In this document: positions 34,867-42,840 of the stretch, piece by piece
Numbering within the stretch: position 1 is the first letter of the stretch
How the letters are laid out: every line of letters begins with the position of its first letter
Source of the DNA: Gemmatimonadales bacterium
GTDB lineage: Bacteria; Gemmatimonadota; Gemmatimonadetes; Gemmatimonadales; GWC2-71-9
NCBI GenBank assembly: GCA_036265815.1
Contig: DATAOI010000071.1
Span: 1 to 59,780 of the forward strand
Direction: 5' to 3'
DNA length: 59,780 bases
Made by a program: the position numbers and the translations under genes
The notes under the pieces: generated by a model
Told to the model about the DNA's origin: nothing
Database searches by the model: none
The model's input: only the letters and a program-made list of their open reading frames with translations

Positions 34867-35340
34867 ATGACGGTCTACCGGGTGGCCAAGCGGAGGTATC
34901 CGGTGTACGACGGCAGCGGGGCCGCGCTCGAAGGCGGCAGATGGAACTCGCCCGGGCGGACCCTGATCTACACATCGGAGCATTACGCCACCGCCATCCT
35001 GGAAAAGCTGGTGCATGGGGGACGCACGCGCCTTCCCGGCCGGCATCATGCGGCGGCGATTCACCTGCCCGACGATCTGCCGATGGAGCGGTTCGATCCG
35101 GCACGTCATTCAGGCTGGGATCATGAAGACTCCCCCGTGGCCAGGAATTTCGGGGACGCCTGGCACAGCGAGGCCCGGACCGCCGTCCTGTTCGTGCCAT
35201 CCCTCGCGGGCCAGCCGGTGGAGTGGAACGCCATCATCAACCCCGCGCACCCCGATGCGGGTCGGCTGACCGTGATGCCCGTGTTCGACGTGATCTGGGA
35301 CGGACGGCTCTTCGGGCCGGCCCCGTTCCGCGAATCTTGA
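34867..35340 (+). CDS. RES-domain toxin (NAD+-degrading/ADP-ribosyl-type)
   Basis: 157 residues. RES toxins (MbcT, ParT, Res) cleave NAD+ or ADP-ribosylate a target such as Prs. Motif residues are present in order: Arg in MTVYRVAKRRY, GGRWNSPGR, Tyr in LIYTSEHYATAILEKL (with the Glu of that helix) and Ser in VLFVPSLAG. The C-terminus (PVFDVIWDGRLFG) matches the family's FDPRLFG-type end. The toxin is intact and should be neutralised by the upstream protein. Confidence 0.9.
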   Translation: MTVYRVAKRRYPVYDGSGAALEGGRWNSPGRTLIYTSEHYATAILEKLVHGGRTRLPGRHHAAAIHLPDDLPMERFDPARHSGWDHEDSPVARNFGDAWHSEARTAVLFVPSLAGQPVEWNAIINPAHPDAGRLTVMPVFDVIWDGRLFGPAPFRES

Positions 35341-35401
35341 GCCTGCCTGCTCCGTAGGACAGATTTCAGACCCTTCCCCCCTCTGCCCCGTGGGATGTCT
35401 C

Positions 35402-37468
35402 ATGCCACCCAGAACCCTCGTGCATGTCGTGCGTCTGGCCATGCTCTCGGGGGGTGTCCTCTTTTCTATTGGATGCCACCACGGCGGCGGACCGGCGAGC
35501 GCCCCCGTGGGAGCGGATTTCCTCGCCGACGACATGAACCCGTCCGTCGATCCGGGCGTGGATTTCTTTGAGTACGCCAACGGCGGCTGGCTCGACCGAA
35601 ACCCCATTCCACCATCCGAATCGAACTGGGGCATCGGGCAGGTGGTCCGGGAGCAGCTCTACCTCAATCTCCGCCGGATCAACGAGCGGTCCGCATCCGC
35701 CGCACACCCCGCGGGCAGCGACGAGCAGAAGATCGGAGATTTCTGGGCGACGGCCATGGACACGGCCAAGGCGGAACGCCTGGGCGTCCACCCGCTCGAC
35801 GCGGAGCTCGCCAGGATCGACGGCATCACCGGCCCCCGCGAGGCACTCGATGTCGCCTTCGCCCTGCAGCCACTCGGGGTCGGCGCGTTCTTCGGCGTCT
35901 CCGTGGGCCAGGACGAGAAGGCGAGCGATGTCATGGCCGTCCATCTGTATCAAGGTGGGCTCGGGCTGCCCGATCGCGATTACTACATCAACCCCGACAC
36001 GGGGGTGGCGCGGACCCGCGAGGAGTACGTCGCCCACCTGGCGCGGACGCTCGAGCTGCTCGGCCGCGACGCCGCCGGTGCGCGGAGCGCGGCGGCGAGG
36101 ATCATGGCGTTCGAGAGCTCACTGGCCAGGGCTTCCCGCAAGTTGGAGGATCTGCGGGACCCGCAGGCGAACTACCACAAGATGACGCCGGCCGAGCTGA
36201 CATCGAAGCACACGCCCTCGATCGACTGGGCGGAGCGGCTCGGCGCATGGAAGCTCCGCCCGGAGTTCGTCATCGTGGGCCAGCCGGAGTTCTTCTCCGC
36301 CCTGGACAGCCTGCTGGCGCGGACCCCGGCGCCGGTACTCCAGGACTATCTCCGCTTCCGTCTGGTCTCGAGCTACTCGGAGTATCTGAGCAAGGCGTTC
36401 GACGAGGAGCACTTCAGGTTCTACCATCAGGTGCTCGCCGGGCAGGAGGAGCCTCGGCTCCGCTGGAAGCGCGTGCTCGACGCGCAAGGCGACGCGATGG
36501 GCATGGTACTCGGCCGCCGCTTCGTGAAGGAGTACTTTCCCCCCGCCGCCAAGCGGCGCTATACCGCGATGGTGGAGGCGATTCGCGCCGCCTACCGCGA
36601 GCGCATCCACCGGCTCGACTGGATGAGCGGCGCGACCAAGGCCAGGGCATTACAGAAGCTCGCCGGCATCACCCCCAAGGTGGGCTACCCGGACAAGTGG
36701 AAGGACTATTCGGCGCTGGTGATCGGCCGCGAGTCGTATGCCGCCAACATGATGAACGGGGCCCGCTGGCAGTTCGACGACATGATCTCCAAGTACGGCA
36801 AGCCGGTCGACCGGACCGAATGGGGCATGACGCCGCAGACGTACAACGCCTACTACAGTGCCGCGAACAACGAGATCGTGCTGCCGGCCGCGATCTTCAC
36901 CATCATGGGCCTGGCGGACGATCAGATCGACGACGCGGTGGCCTACGGCTACGTCGGTGCCTCGACCATCGGTCACGAGATCACCCATGGCTTCGACGAT
37001 GAGGGACGCCAGTTCGACGCGGCGGGGAATCTCACCGATTGGTGGACTAAGGAAGACGCCGAGCGGTTCCGCCAGCGCGCCGAGGTGATGGTAAAGCAGT
37101 TCGACGCGTATCAGCCCTTGCCTGGCCTGCACATCAATGGCAAGGCCAGCCTGGGAGAGAACATCGCGGATTATGGCGGCATCCTGCTCGGCCTCGATGC
37201 CTTCAGGCACACCGAGCAGTACCGGAGCGGCAAGAAGATCGGTGGACTTACGCCGGTGCAGCGCTACTTCATGGGATACGCGCTCGGCTGGCTCTCCCGG
37301 GATCGAGACGCCTACCTGAGGAGCCTGCTGTTGAGCAACGTCCACGCGCCGGCCAAATGGCGCGTGCTGGGTCCGATGGCGAACATCCCCGAATTCTACG
37401 CGGCATTCGGGGTCAAGCCCGGCCAGCCGATGTGGCGGCCGGAGGCCGAGCGGGTGCGGATCTGGTGA
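35402..37468 (+). CDS. M13-family zinc metallopeptidase (PepO/neprilysin-like) lipoprotein
   Basis: 688 residues. A lipoprotein signal (LAMLSGGVLFSIGC) places it on the membrane facing the periplasm. It has the M13 N-terminal helical domain (SVDPGVDFFEYANGGWL; IGDFWATAMDTA) and the gluzincin core: HEITH in TIGHEITHGFDDEGRQFD (near 524), ENIADYGG with the third zinc ligand Glu (near 586), and the C-terminal NIPEFYAAFGVKPGQPMW with the usual M13 ending. It cleaves oligopeptides. ATG 35402 is chosen over GTG 35390; neither has a strong ribosome site. Confidence 0.93.
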   Translation: MPPRTLVHVVRLAMLSGGVLFSIGCHHGGGPASAPVGADFLADDMNPSVDPGVDFFEYANGGWLDRNPIPPSESNWGIGQVVREQLYLNLRRINERSASAAHPAGSDEQKIGDFWATAMDTAKAERLGVHPLDAELARIDGITGPREALDVAFALQPLGVGAFFGVSVGQDEKASDVMAVHLYQGGLGLPDRDYYINPDTGVARTREEYVAHLARTLELLGRDAAGARSAAARIMAFESSLARASRKLEDLRDPQANYHKMTPAELTSKHTPSIDWAERLGAWKLRPEFVIVGQPEFFSALDSLLARTPAPVLQDYLRFRLVSSYSEYLSKAFDEEHFRFYHQVLAGQEEPRLRWKRVLDAQGDAMGMVLGRRFVKEYFPPAAKRRYTAMVEAIRAAYRERIHRLDWMSGATKARALQKLAGITPKVGYPDKWKDYSALVIGRESYAANMMNGARWQFDDMISKYGKPVDRTEWGMTPQTYNAYYSAANNEIVLPAAIFTIMGLADDQIDDAVAYGYVGASTIGHEITHGFDDEGRQFDAAGNLTDWWTKEDAERFRQRAEVMVKQFDAYQPLPGLHINGKASLGENIADYGGILLGLDAFRHTEQYRSGKKIGGLTPVQRYFMGYALGWLSRDRDAYLRSLLLSNVHAPAKWRVLGPMANIPEFYAAFGVKPGQPMWRPEAERVRIW

Positions 37469-37778
37469 GGTTCACCGTAGCGCCCGCCGCGTACCAGCGA
37501 GCATGGAATTGCATGTGAGCATGGAGTTGCACCGAGATCACGACTTCCTGCACTCTTGGCCAATTCCGGCCACCTGACCACCCGGTACCTGCTGTGGCAT
37601 CACCACAGCCGTGCCACAAACGACCTTCCGGATCGCTCCGCGTAACTCATACTGCGCGGCCCCGTTAGACCCTGGCCAGCGTTCCTGGCCCCCAGCCTGC
37701 CTCCCTCTCCCAGCGTTACCGGAGCCGTTGCAATCAGCCCTTGGCCGGTAGCTCACCCGAGCACTCGCGGGAGGTGAT
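37469..37778. other. Intergenic region with direct repeats and alternative hairpins
   Basis: 310 bp without a gene. A 15-bp direct repeat (GAGCATGGAATTGCA at 37499-37513 and GAGCATGGAGTTGCA at 37517-37531, period 18) is followed by two mutually exclusive hairpins: GCTGTGG/CCACAGC (37591-37609) and GTGGCA/TGCCAC (37594-37617). A GGGAGGTGAT ribosome site lies before the SLT gene. Confidence 0.5.
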
Positions 37779-38495
37779 ATGCAGTCGATCATCGCTCGTT
37801 CGATCGTGGTTGCTGTTCGTGCCCGTGTCGAGATGTGTGCGGTGGTTTGCCTGTCCGCCTTTCCCGCCGGGCAGCCGAAGGAGCCCGCGCCGGCACCCCG
37901 GAGCGCGGCGCCCGAGGCGCCGGCCTTGCCGGTGTCCGCCGAGGATAGTGCGATGGCCGAAGGGCGACTCACGGCACTGCAGCTGCGCCGGCCGTTGCAG
38001 GATTATTTCGCGCGCTTCAGCGACGATCGGGTGCTGGTGCGCCGGGTGGCACGCGCCGTCGCGCTGGAAGCCAAGCGCCAGAATGTGGCGGCATCACTGA
38101 TCGCGGCCGTGGTGGTCACCGAGAACACCACCCTCACGCCCGAGGCGGAGAGCTCGGTCGGCGCACGCGGACTCATGCAGGTGATGCCGATGCATGCCGG
38201 CCGGCTGGGCTGCCAGTCGGACGACCTCGATGAGGTCGAGAGCAACATCTGCCACGGGACCAAGATCCTGTCCCGGAACCTGCGCACCACCAACTCATCG
38301 TTCGTGGCCCTGCTGCGCTACAACGGCTGTGTGAAGGGCACCAACACCCCGAACTGCCGGATGTACCCGGTCCGAGTGCTGGCCCGGGCTGGGCGGGTGC
38401 GTCAGCAGATGCTGGCGGCCTACGCCGAGCAGCCGGTGCCCGCAGTGGGAGCCGGAGCGGACGCGGCTCGCGTCATCCAGCTGGCGCAGCGCTGA
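37779..38495 (+). CDS. Lytic transglycosylase (SLT domain)
   Basis: 238 residues. Cleaves the MurNAc-GlcNAc bond of peptidoglycan to give anhydro products. A hydrophobic N-terminus and Pro/Ala-rich linker (to ~60) suggest export. The SLT domain (~80-215) has the catalytic Glu115 in VVVTENTTLTPEAESSVGARGLMQVMP. Typical are the RGLMQVMP turn and LLRYNGC near the end of the fold. Four Cys (CQSDD, NICHG, NGCVK, NCRMY) probably form two disulfides. A strong GGGAGG site precedes the ATG. Confidence 0.9.
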   Translation: MQSIIARSIVVAVRARVEMCAVVCLSAFPAGQPKEPAPAPRSAAPEAPALPVSAEDSAMAEGRLTALQLRRPLQDYFARFSDDRVLVRRVARAVALEAKRQNVAASLIAAVVVTENTTLTPEAESSVGARGLMQVMPMHAGRLGCQSDDLDEVESNICHGTKILSRNLRTTNSSFVALLRYNGCVKGTNTPNCRMYPVRVLARAGRVRQQMLAAYAEQPVPAVGAGADAARVIQLAQR

Positions 38496-38504
38496 GCTGC
38501 TCGG

Positions 38505-40127
38505 TCAGACCTCGGGCGGCCCCACGCCCGTCTGCCGCCGCCAGATCTCCCGCAGTGTGTCCATCGTATCCGCCTCGGCCGCGGACTTGTCCGGCCGGTA
38601 GCCCTTGATCCGCGCGAATCGGAGCGCCAGGCCGCCAGGGTATTGCGGGCTGCTCTGGAGATCGTTGAACGCCACCTCCACCACCAGCTCGGGCCGCACG
38701 TACACGGTGTGCCCGTCGCGTGAGACCTCGAGCTCCTGCAGCCGCTCTGTCTGCCAGGCGAGCATCTCGTCCGTCATCCCCTTGAACGTCTTGCCCAGCA
38801 TCACGAAGCCACCGTGCTCGCTGTCGCGCGCGCCGAGGTGCAGGTTGCTGAGCCAGCCGCGCCGGCGGCCGTGGCCCCACTCGGCGGCCAGGACCACCAG
38901 GTCCAGCGTGCGGACCGGCTTCACCTTGAGCCACCGGCGGCCGCGGCGCCCCGCCTCGTAGACCGAGTCGACCGCTTTGGCCATGATGCCCTCGTGACCC
39001 CGCCCGAGTGACGCGGCGAGAAACTCACGCGCCTCCTCGACCGACGCGGTCACCAGCCGCGGCACCAGGAACTCGGCCGGCACGGCCTTCACCAGCTCGG
39101 CGGAGCGGCGGTAGAGCGGCTCGTCGATGAGGGGAACGCCGTCGAGATAGAGCAGATCGAAGAGGAAGAGCGTGAGCGGCGTCGTCCCACGCGTCCGCTC
39201 GACCTCGAGCCGGCGGCCGAACCGGCTCATGGTCGTCTGGAACGGGTGCGGCGTGCCGTCTGGGCGGAGGGCGATCGACTCGCCCTCCAGGATCAGCTCG
39301 CGGGCGGGCATGGCGCGGGCGGCCTCCACCAACTCTGGCACCGCCGGCGTGACCTCGTTGAGCCGGCGGGAGTAGACCCGGATCTCGTCGCCGGCCTTGT
39401 GAATCTGCACCCGCGCGCCGTCCAGCTTGTATTCCAGCGCCGCCTCGCCCAGCTCGCCCAGTGCCTCGGCTTCGCTCTCCGCGGTCCCGGCAAGCATCGG
39501 GAGCACCGGCCGAAAGAGCTGCACGGCGAAGGCGGCCAGGCCACCTAGCCCCTCCACCAGGGCCGCCTTGGCCACCCGGGGAACGTCCCCCGCCATCATG
39601 ACCGCCCGGCGCACGTCCGTCGCCGGCACGCCGGCGGCGTGCGCGACGGCCTCGATCACCAACCCCTCGACCGCGCCCTGGCGAAGCTCGCCCATGATGA
39701 GCCCGAAGAAGAACTGCTGCTCGTCGGCTGTCATCCGCCCGAGCAGCTCCCGGAGGAGTCGCTGCTTCGTTTCCGCCGATCCTTTTCCACTGGCCCGGGC
39801 GATGAGCTCGAGGGTGGCGTCCACTTCGGCGAGCACCACCGTGGACGACTCTACCGCCGGACCGGATGCGGCCGCCTGAAGCGCGGCCCAGCCGACGCCG
39901 AGCTTGTCCTGCCGGACGGCGCCGGAGAGGTAGGCGGTGGCGATCTCGATCTCCGGCGGCGGCACCGTTGTGAGCAGCGCGGCCAGCAGGCCGATCTTGT
40001 CGCGGCGACCGCTGGCCTCCGCCACCCGGCGGGAGGTCTCGACCAGGGAGGCGAGCTTCAGGGGGACGTCCGAGCTCGAGTCATTCAGCTCGATGAATCG
40101 CGCCGGAGCCCAATCCCCCCATCGCAC
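38505..40127 (-). CDS. ATP-dependent DNA ligase
   Basis: Seals nicks using ATP, and has the three-domain layout of archaeal/bacterial LigB-type ligases. The N-terminal domain begins LASLVETSRRVAEASG. The adenylated Lys is in LEYKLDGARVQI. Other motifs are ILEGESIAL (III), FLFDLLYLDG (IIIa), HEGIMAKAVDSVYEAG (IV) and WLKVKPVRTLDLVV (V), followed by an OB-fold C-terminus. The start is unclear: family N-termini align with LKLASLVETS, whose codon is CTG at 40061-40059. The only usual start codons in frame are GTG 40127 and GTG 40151, both inside an oxidoreductase remnant. Confidence 0.9.
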   Translation of the reverse strand: MRWGDWAPARFIELNDSSSDVPLKLASLVETSRRVAEASGRRDKIGLLAALLTTVPPPEIEIATAYLSGAVRQDKLGVGWAALQAAASGPAVESSTVVLAEVDATLELIARASGKGSAETKQRLLRELLGRMTADEQQFFFGLIMGELRQGAVEGLVIEAVAHAAGVPATDVRRAVMMAGDVPRVAKAALVEGLGGLAAFAVQLFRPVLPMLAGTAESEAEALGELGEAALEYKLDGARVQIHKAGDEIRVYSRRLNEVTPAVPELVEAARAMPARELILEGESIALRPDGTPHPFQTTMSRFGRRLEVERTRGTTPLTLFLFDLLYLDGVPLIDEPLYRRSAELVKAVPAEFLVPRLVTASVEEAREFLAASLGRGHEGIMAKAVDSVYEAGRRGRRWLKVKPVRTLDLVVLAAEWGHGRRRGWLSNLHLGARDSEHGGFVMLGKTFKGMTDEMLAWQTERLQELEVSRDGHTVYVRPELVVEVAFNDLQSSPQYPGGLALRFARIKGYRPDKSAAEADTMDTLREIWRRQTGVGPPEV

Positions 40128-40191
40128 CGTCCTCGCCGAACCAGGCCACACCCGAGCCCATGCTGCCCAGGCCGATGAATCCGATTTTCAT
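40081..40191 (-). pseudogene. Truncated N-terminus of a Rossmann-fold dehydrogenase (6PGDH/HIBADH-like)
   Basis: A 36-codon frame opens MKIGFIGLGSMGSGVA. This is the dinucleotide-binding start (GxGxxG) of 3-hydroxyisobutyrate or 6-phosphogluconate dehydrogenase-like proteins, where ~290 residues are normal. It stops after 36 and its last 20 residues do not look like the family. It overlaps the out-of-frame 5' extension of the ligase. It is best read as a remnant left by a deletion or insertion that placed the ligase here. It begins 10 bp after the stop of the small exported protein upstream. Confidence 0.6.
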
Positions 40192-40201
40192 GACGGTTCA
40201 C

Positions 40202-40474
40202 TCAGCTCCGGTGATGCCGGCCGCCCTCCGGGAAGGAAAATATCCCGCGGTGCTTCCCGCTCTCTGTTCGGGCGTGCCAAGGCTTGAGCATCTCATCGAC
40301 GCTTTTTGGCAGCGGCCACGGGTTCTCTGCCTTGGGAGACGGGTCCGGCGCGAAGACCCGCGGTCTGGGCCCCGCCGCGGTCGGTGCATCCTCCTGCTGT
40401 CGACAGGGGCCGATGCCGAGGACGAGCAGGATGCCGAGGACGAGCGCCAGGCGCGAGAGGAGGGTGCGGAGCAT
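40202..40474 (-). CDS. Small exported hypothetical protein
   Basis: 90 residues, not recognised. A hydrophobic signal (MLRTLLSRLALVLGILLVLGIGPC) is followed by a Pro- and charge-rich mature part (APDPSPKAENPWPLPKSVDEMLKPWHAR). The Cys after LGIGP could be a lipidation site. A TATACT lies 9 nt before the ATG, so the message may be leaderless. It may form an operon with the dehydrogenase remnant 10 bp downstream. Confidence 0.5.
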   Translation of the reverse strand: MLRTLLSRLALVLGILLVLGIGPCRQQEDAPTAAGPRPRVFAPDPSPKAENPWPLPKSVDEMLKPWHARTESGKHRGIFSFPEGGRHHRS

Positions 40475-40776
40475 GGGTAGGCAAGTATACGTCGATTGAG
40501 CGGGTTTGCGGTGGTGGACATCACGACTGCCATTGCGCTTCTCCGCGCCCCTTTGCATCACGCCCTGCATGCCTTGGCAGAGTGCCCCGAACAAGCCCCG
40601 AGCCAAGCCTCGGTCGGTGACTGCGCCACACGGCTAAGCTCAGGCCCCCCCAGGGCTTTCTCTCCCCCGTCCAGTTCTGAACCGTCCCGTGGCAGCCCCT
40701 TTGCTCACCCCCACCTGCGGACGACCCCATTCGTCCTTCCACGCCTCGCTTCATTCACCAGCAAGAGGGACAACCC
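40475..40776. other. Divergent intergenic region
   Basis: 302 bp. It holds TATACT on the minus strand (40484-40489) for the small exported protein and, at the right end, the AGAGGG ribosome site of the outer-membrane barrel gene. I see no RNA gene or repeat in the rest. Confidence 0.4.
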
Positions 40777-41352
40777 ATGATGCGTAGCATGATTCGCGGT
40801 GCCGCAGCTGGTCTCGCTCTGGTTCTGGTTGCTCAGGCCGCACACGCCCAGGCCGGTCTCAGCCTCGGGCTCGGGGGCGGCGCCGTGCTGCCCAGCGGCA
40901 CGATGGCCAATGGCCTCCAGACCGGCTGGAACGGCATGATCGTGGCCCGGGTGAAGCCCGCGCTCAGCCCGGTGGGCCTTCAGCTCGACGGCTTCTACGA
41001 CCGCTTCGCGCTCGAGGGCGGCATCGACGGTCACAGCAGCATGCTCGGCGCCACGGCGAACGTGGTCTTCGCCATGCCGAGCGCGATGGTGGCTCACCCG
41101 TACCTGCTGGGCGGCGTCGGGGTGTACAACGGGAAGACCTCGATCGATGGCGTAGGGTCGTCCCCGTCGCAGACCAAGTTCGGTCTGAATGCCGGAGCCG
41201 GGCTCGACTTCGCCTTCGGGAGCAGCGCCCGACTGTTCGCCGAGGGGCGGTTCCATGCGATCCTCAAAGGGGTGACCGACCCGACGACCGCGCAGGAGAA
41301 GACCGGGTACATGATCCCGCTCACCGTCGGCCTGCGCTGGGCGATGCGCTAA
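40777..41352 (+). CDS. Small outer-membrane beta-barrel protein
   Basis: 191 residues. A signal peptide (GAAAGLALVLVAQAAHAQA) and eight predicted strands follow the 'signal, Gly-rich turn, aromatic strand end' pattern (LSLGLGGGAVLPSG; GLQLDGFYDRFAL; VAHPYLLGGVGVYNG; IPLTVGLRWAMR). It resembles the barrel at 12725 in size and design but not closely in sequence. AGAGGG precedes the ATG and a clean intrinsic terminator follows, so it is monocistronic and probably well expressed. Function unknown. Confidence 0.8.
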   Translation: MMRSMIRGAAAGLALVLVAQAAHAQAGLSLGLGGGAVLPSGTMANGLQTGWNGMIVARVKPALSPVGLQLDGFYDRFALEGGIDGHSSMLGATANVVFAMPSAMVAHPYLLGGVGVYNGKTSIDGVGSSPSQTKFGLNAGAGLDFAFGSSARLFAEGRFHAILKGVTDPTTAQEKTGYMIPLTVGLRWAMR

Positions 41353-41377
41353 GCGATTCAACTCCTGCCGTAGACAG

Positions 41378-41407
41378 CCGCCTCGCCTTCGGGCGAGGCG
41401 GTTTTGT
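41378..41407 (+). terminator. Intrinsic terminator of the barrel gene
   Basis: A perfect 10-bp stem CCGCCTCGCC / GGCGAGGCGG closed by a TTCG tetraloop and followed by TTTTGTCTTT, 26 bp after the stop codon. Confidence 0.93.
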
Positions 41408-41629
41408 CTTTCCCGCCCGGCCGATCGCTGCGGCGGCGCAGCCACACTGTGCTCGGGCCAGACCTGAGCGCCGTCCGGCCCACCACCCGGAAGTACAACC
41501 ATCTCAACCTGTTGGGTCCCGGAGCATCGGCGGGCCCACCGCGTGCGTAATCCCGCTCCGTAAGAGAGCCGACTCCTCGGCTTCTCTGCACTCCCCTGCA
41601 CCCGCTCTAGCCGACAACCAGAGGGTACC

Positions 41630-42742
41630 GTGTCGCGCTTTGTGCTTCTCGTCGCCGCGTGCGCCGGTGTGGCGCTGGCGGGCTGCGCTCCAGCAACGCA
41701 AGCGGTCCGGCTCTCGGACGGCCCCCAGCCGGTCGAGCTGCGAATGCGCACCGCGATGCTCCTGGCGGACCAGCCGACCGAGATCGTGGTAGAGAGTCCC
41801 GGCTCGGACAGCATCGCGATCGAGTCGGACAATGGGCTCGATCGCTACTGGAGCGCCGGCCCGGTCCTCCACGCGAAGCTCACCCCGACCTTCGGTGACA
41901 CGGCGGGGACTACGCTCGAGGCGGTGCGCTGGCACGGACAGCTGCTCGACCGGCTGAAAAAGCCCGCCAGGATCTCCGCCTGCAGGGAAGGCCGCTGCCG
42001 CGAGTTCTATCACGAGTTCCCCCGCCAGCTCCTGGAGCACAACCGGCGCACCGTGGCACTCACCGCCGGGTGGAGCACGGTCTTCGCCCAGCGGTCCATC
42101 ACCGGGACCGACCGGAGCGTGCTGTTCGAGAAGGCGCTGAGCAATTCGATCTGGTCATTTCAGGCGGAGCTGGCGGAGCGGAGCTGGAGCGCACTGGCTC
42201 AGGGCTTCGTCGGCGCCGACCAGCGCGGCGCCTCGCTCGATCTCTCCCGCGTGATCAAGCCGGCCGGCGACGGCCTTCGCTACGGGCTTGCCATGCACTT
42301 GGGCCTGACCCACTCGACATGGCTGCCGGAGCAACAGAGTCCGCTGCTGGCCGACCGGACGGTCTACCAGCTCAGCGCGGGTCCCAGCATCATGATCAAA
42401 GGCATCACGGCGAGCACCCAGATCGGGGTGCACACCGACGGGGTCGAGACGCTGCAGGTGCTCAGCACCCGCGTGTCCCTCAACGGGAACCTCACCGCCG
42501 TCCGAAGCCCGGTCACCCTGTCCGCCGAGAAGACCTTCTCCTTCGGCGGCGGCGCGATCATCTCTCGCCGGCGGGACGCCCTCGAGAGCCTCGGCGGCGC
42601 CGTCCATCTGTTCGACGATTTCGCGGTGACTGCCGGCGTGACCACCCACCGGATCGCCTGGCCCAACGAACGTTCGGCCGACGACCTGCGGGGCACGGAG
42701 ACGCTGATCAGGCTGGGAGGGGAGTATGCGGTGAGTTGGTAA
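41630..42742 (+). CDS. Uncharacterised lipoprotein with barrel-like strands
   Basis: 370 residues, not recognised. The lipobox is ACAGVALAGC. The first ~110 residues look like a small periplasmic sandwich with a Cys pair (SACREGRCREFYHEF). From ~130 to the end there are regular amphipathic strands (TVALTAGWSTVFAQ, LRYGLAMHLGLTHS, SIMIKGITASTQIGV, FAVTAGVTTHRIAW, IRLGGEYAVSW), like an outer-membrane barrel. Lipidation plus a barrel would be unusual. The start is GTG 41630 with GAGGG upstream. Its stop lies inside the inverted repeat cassette that follows. Confidence 0.72.
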   Translation: MSRFVLLVAACAGVALAGCAPATQAVRLSDGPQPVELRMRTAMLLADQPTEIVVESPGSDSIAIESDNGLDRYWSAGPVLHAKLTPTFGDTAGTTLEAVRWHGQLLDRLKKPARISACREGRCREFYHEFPRQLLEHNRRTVALTAGWSTVFAQRSITGTDRSVLFEKALSNSIWSFQAELAERSWSALAQGFVGADQRGASLDLSRVIKPAGDGLRYGLAMHLGLTHSTWLPEQQSPLLADRTVYQLSAGPSIMIKGITASTQIGVHTDGVETLQVLSTRVSLNGNLTAVRSPVTLSAEKTFSFGGGAIISRRRDALESLGGAVHLFDDFAVTAGVTTHRIAWPNERSADDLRGTETLIRLGGEYAVSW

Positions 42743-42840
42743 GGTGGACAAGGTGAGGCAGGGTGGGGCAAGGTATCACTAACCCTGCATCCTTCCCCTT
42801 GCCCCACTCTGCCTCACCCTGCCCCACCTCGCCTCACTTT
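42741..42840. repeat. Inverted cassette of 10-nt G-rich tandem units between convergent genes
   Basis: The left arm (to ~42772) carries two to three copies of a unit like GTGAGGCAGG / GTGGGGCAAG. The right arm (from ~42794) carries four copies of the complement (TGCCCCAC / TGCCTCAC types). A spacer of about 21 nt separates them. The stop codons of both flanking genes fall inside the arms. A long hairpin could form in either transcript. It resembles the cassette near 48.05 kb in architecture but not in unit sequence. Confidence 0.7.
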
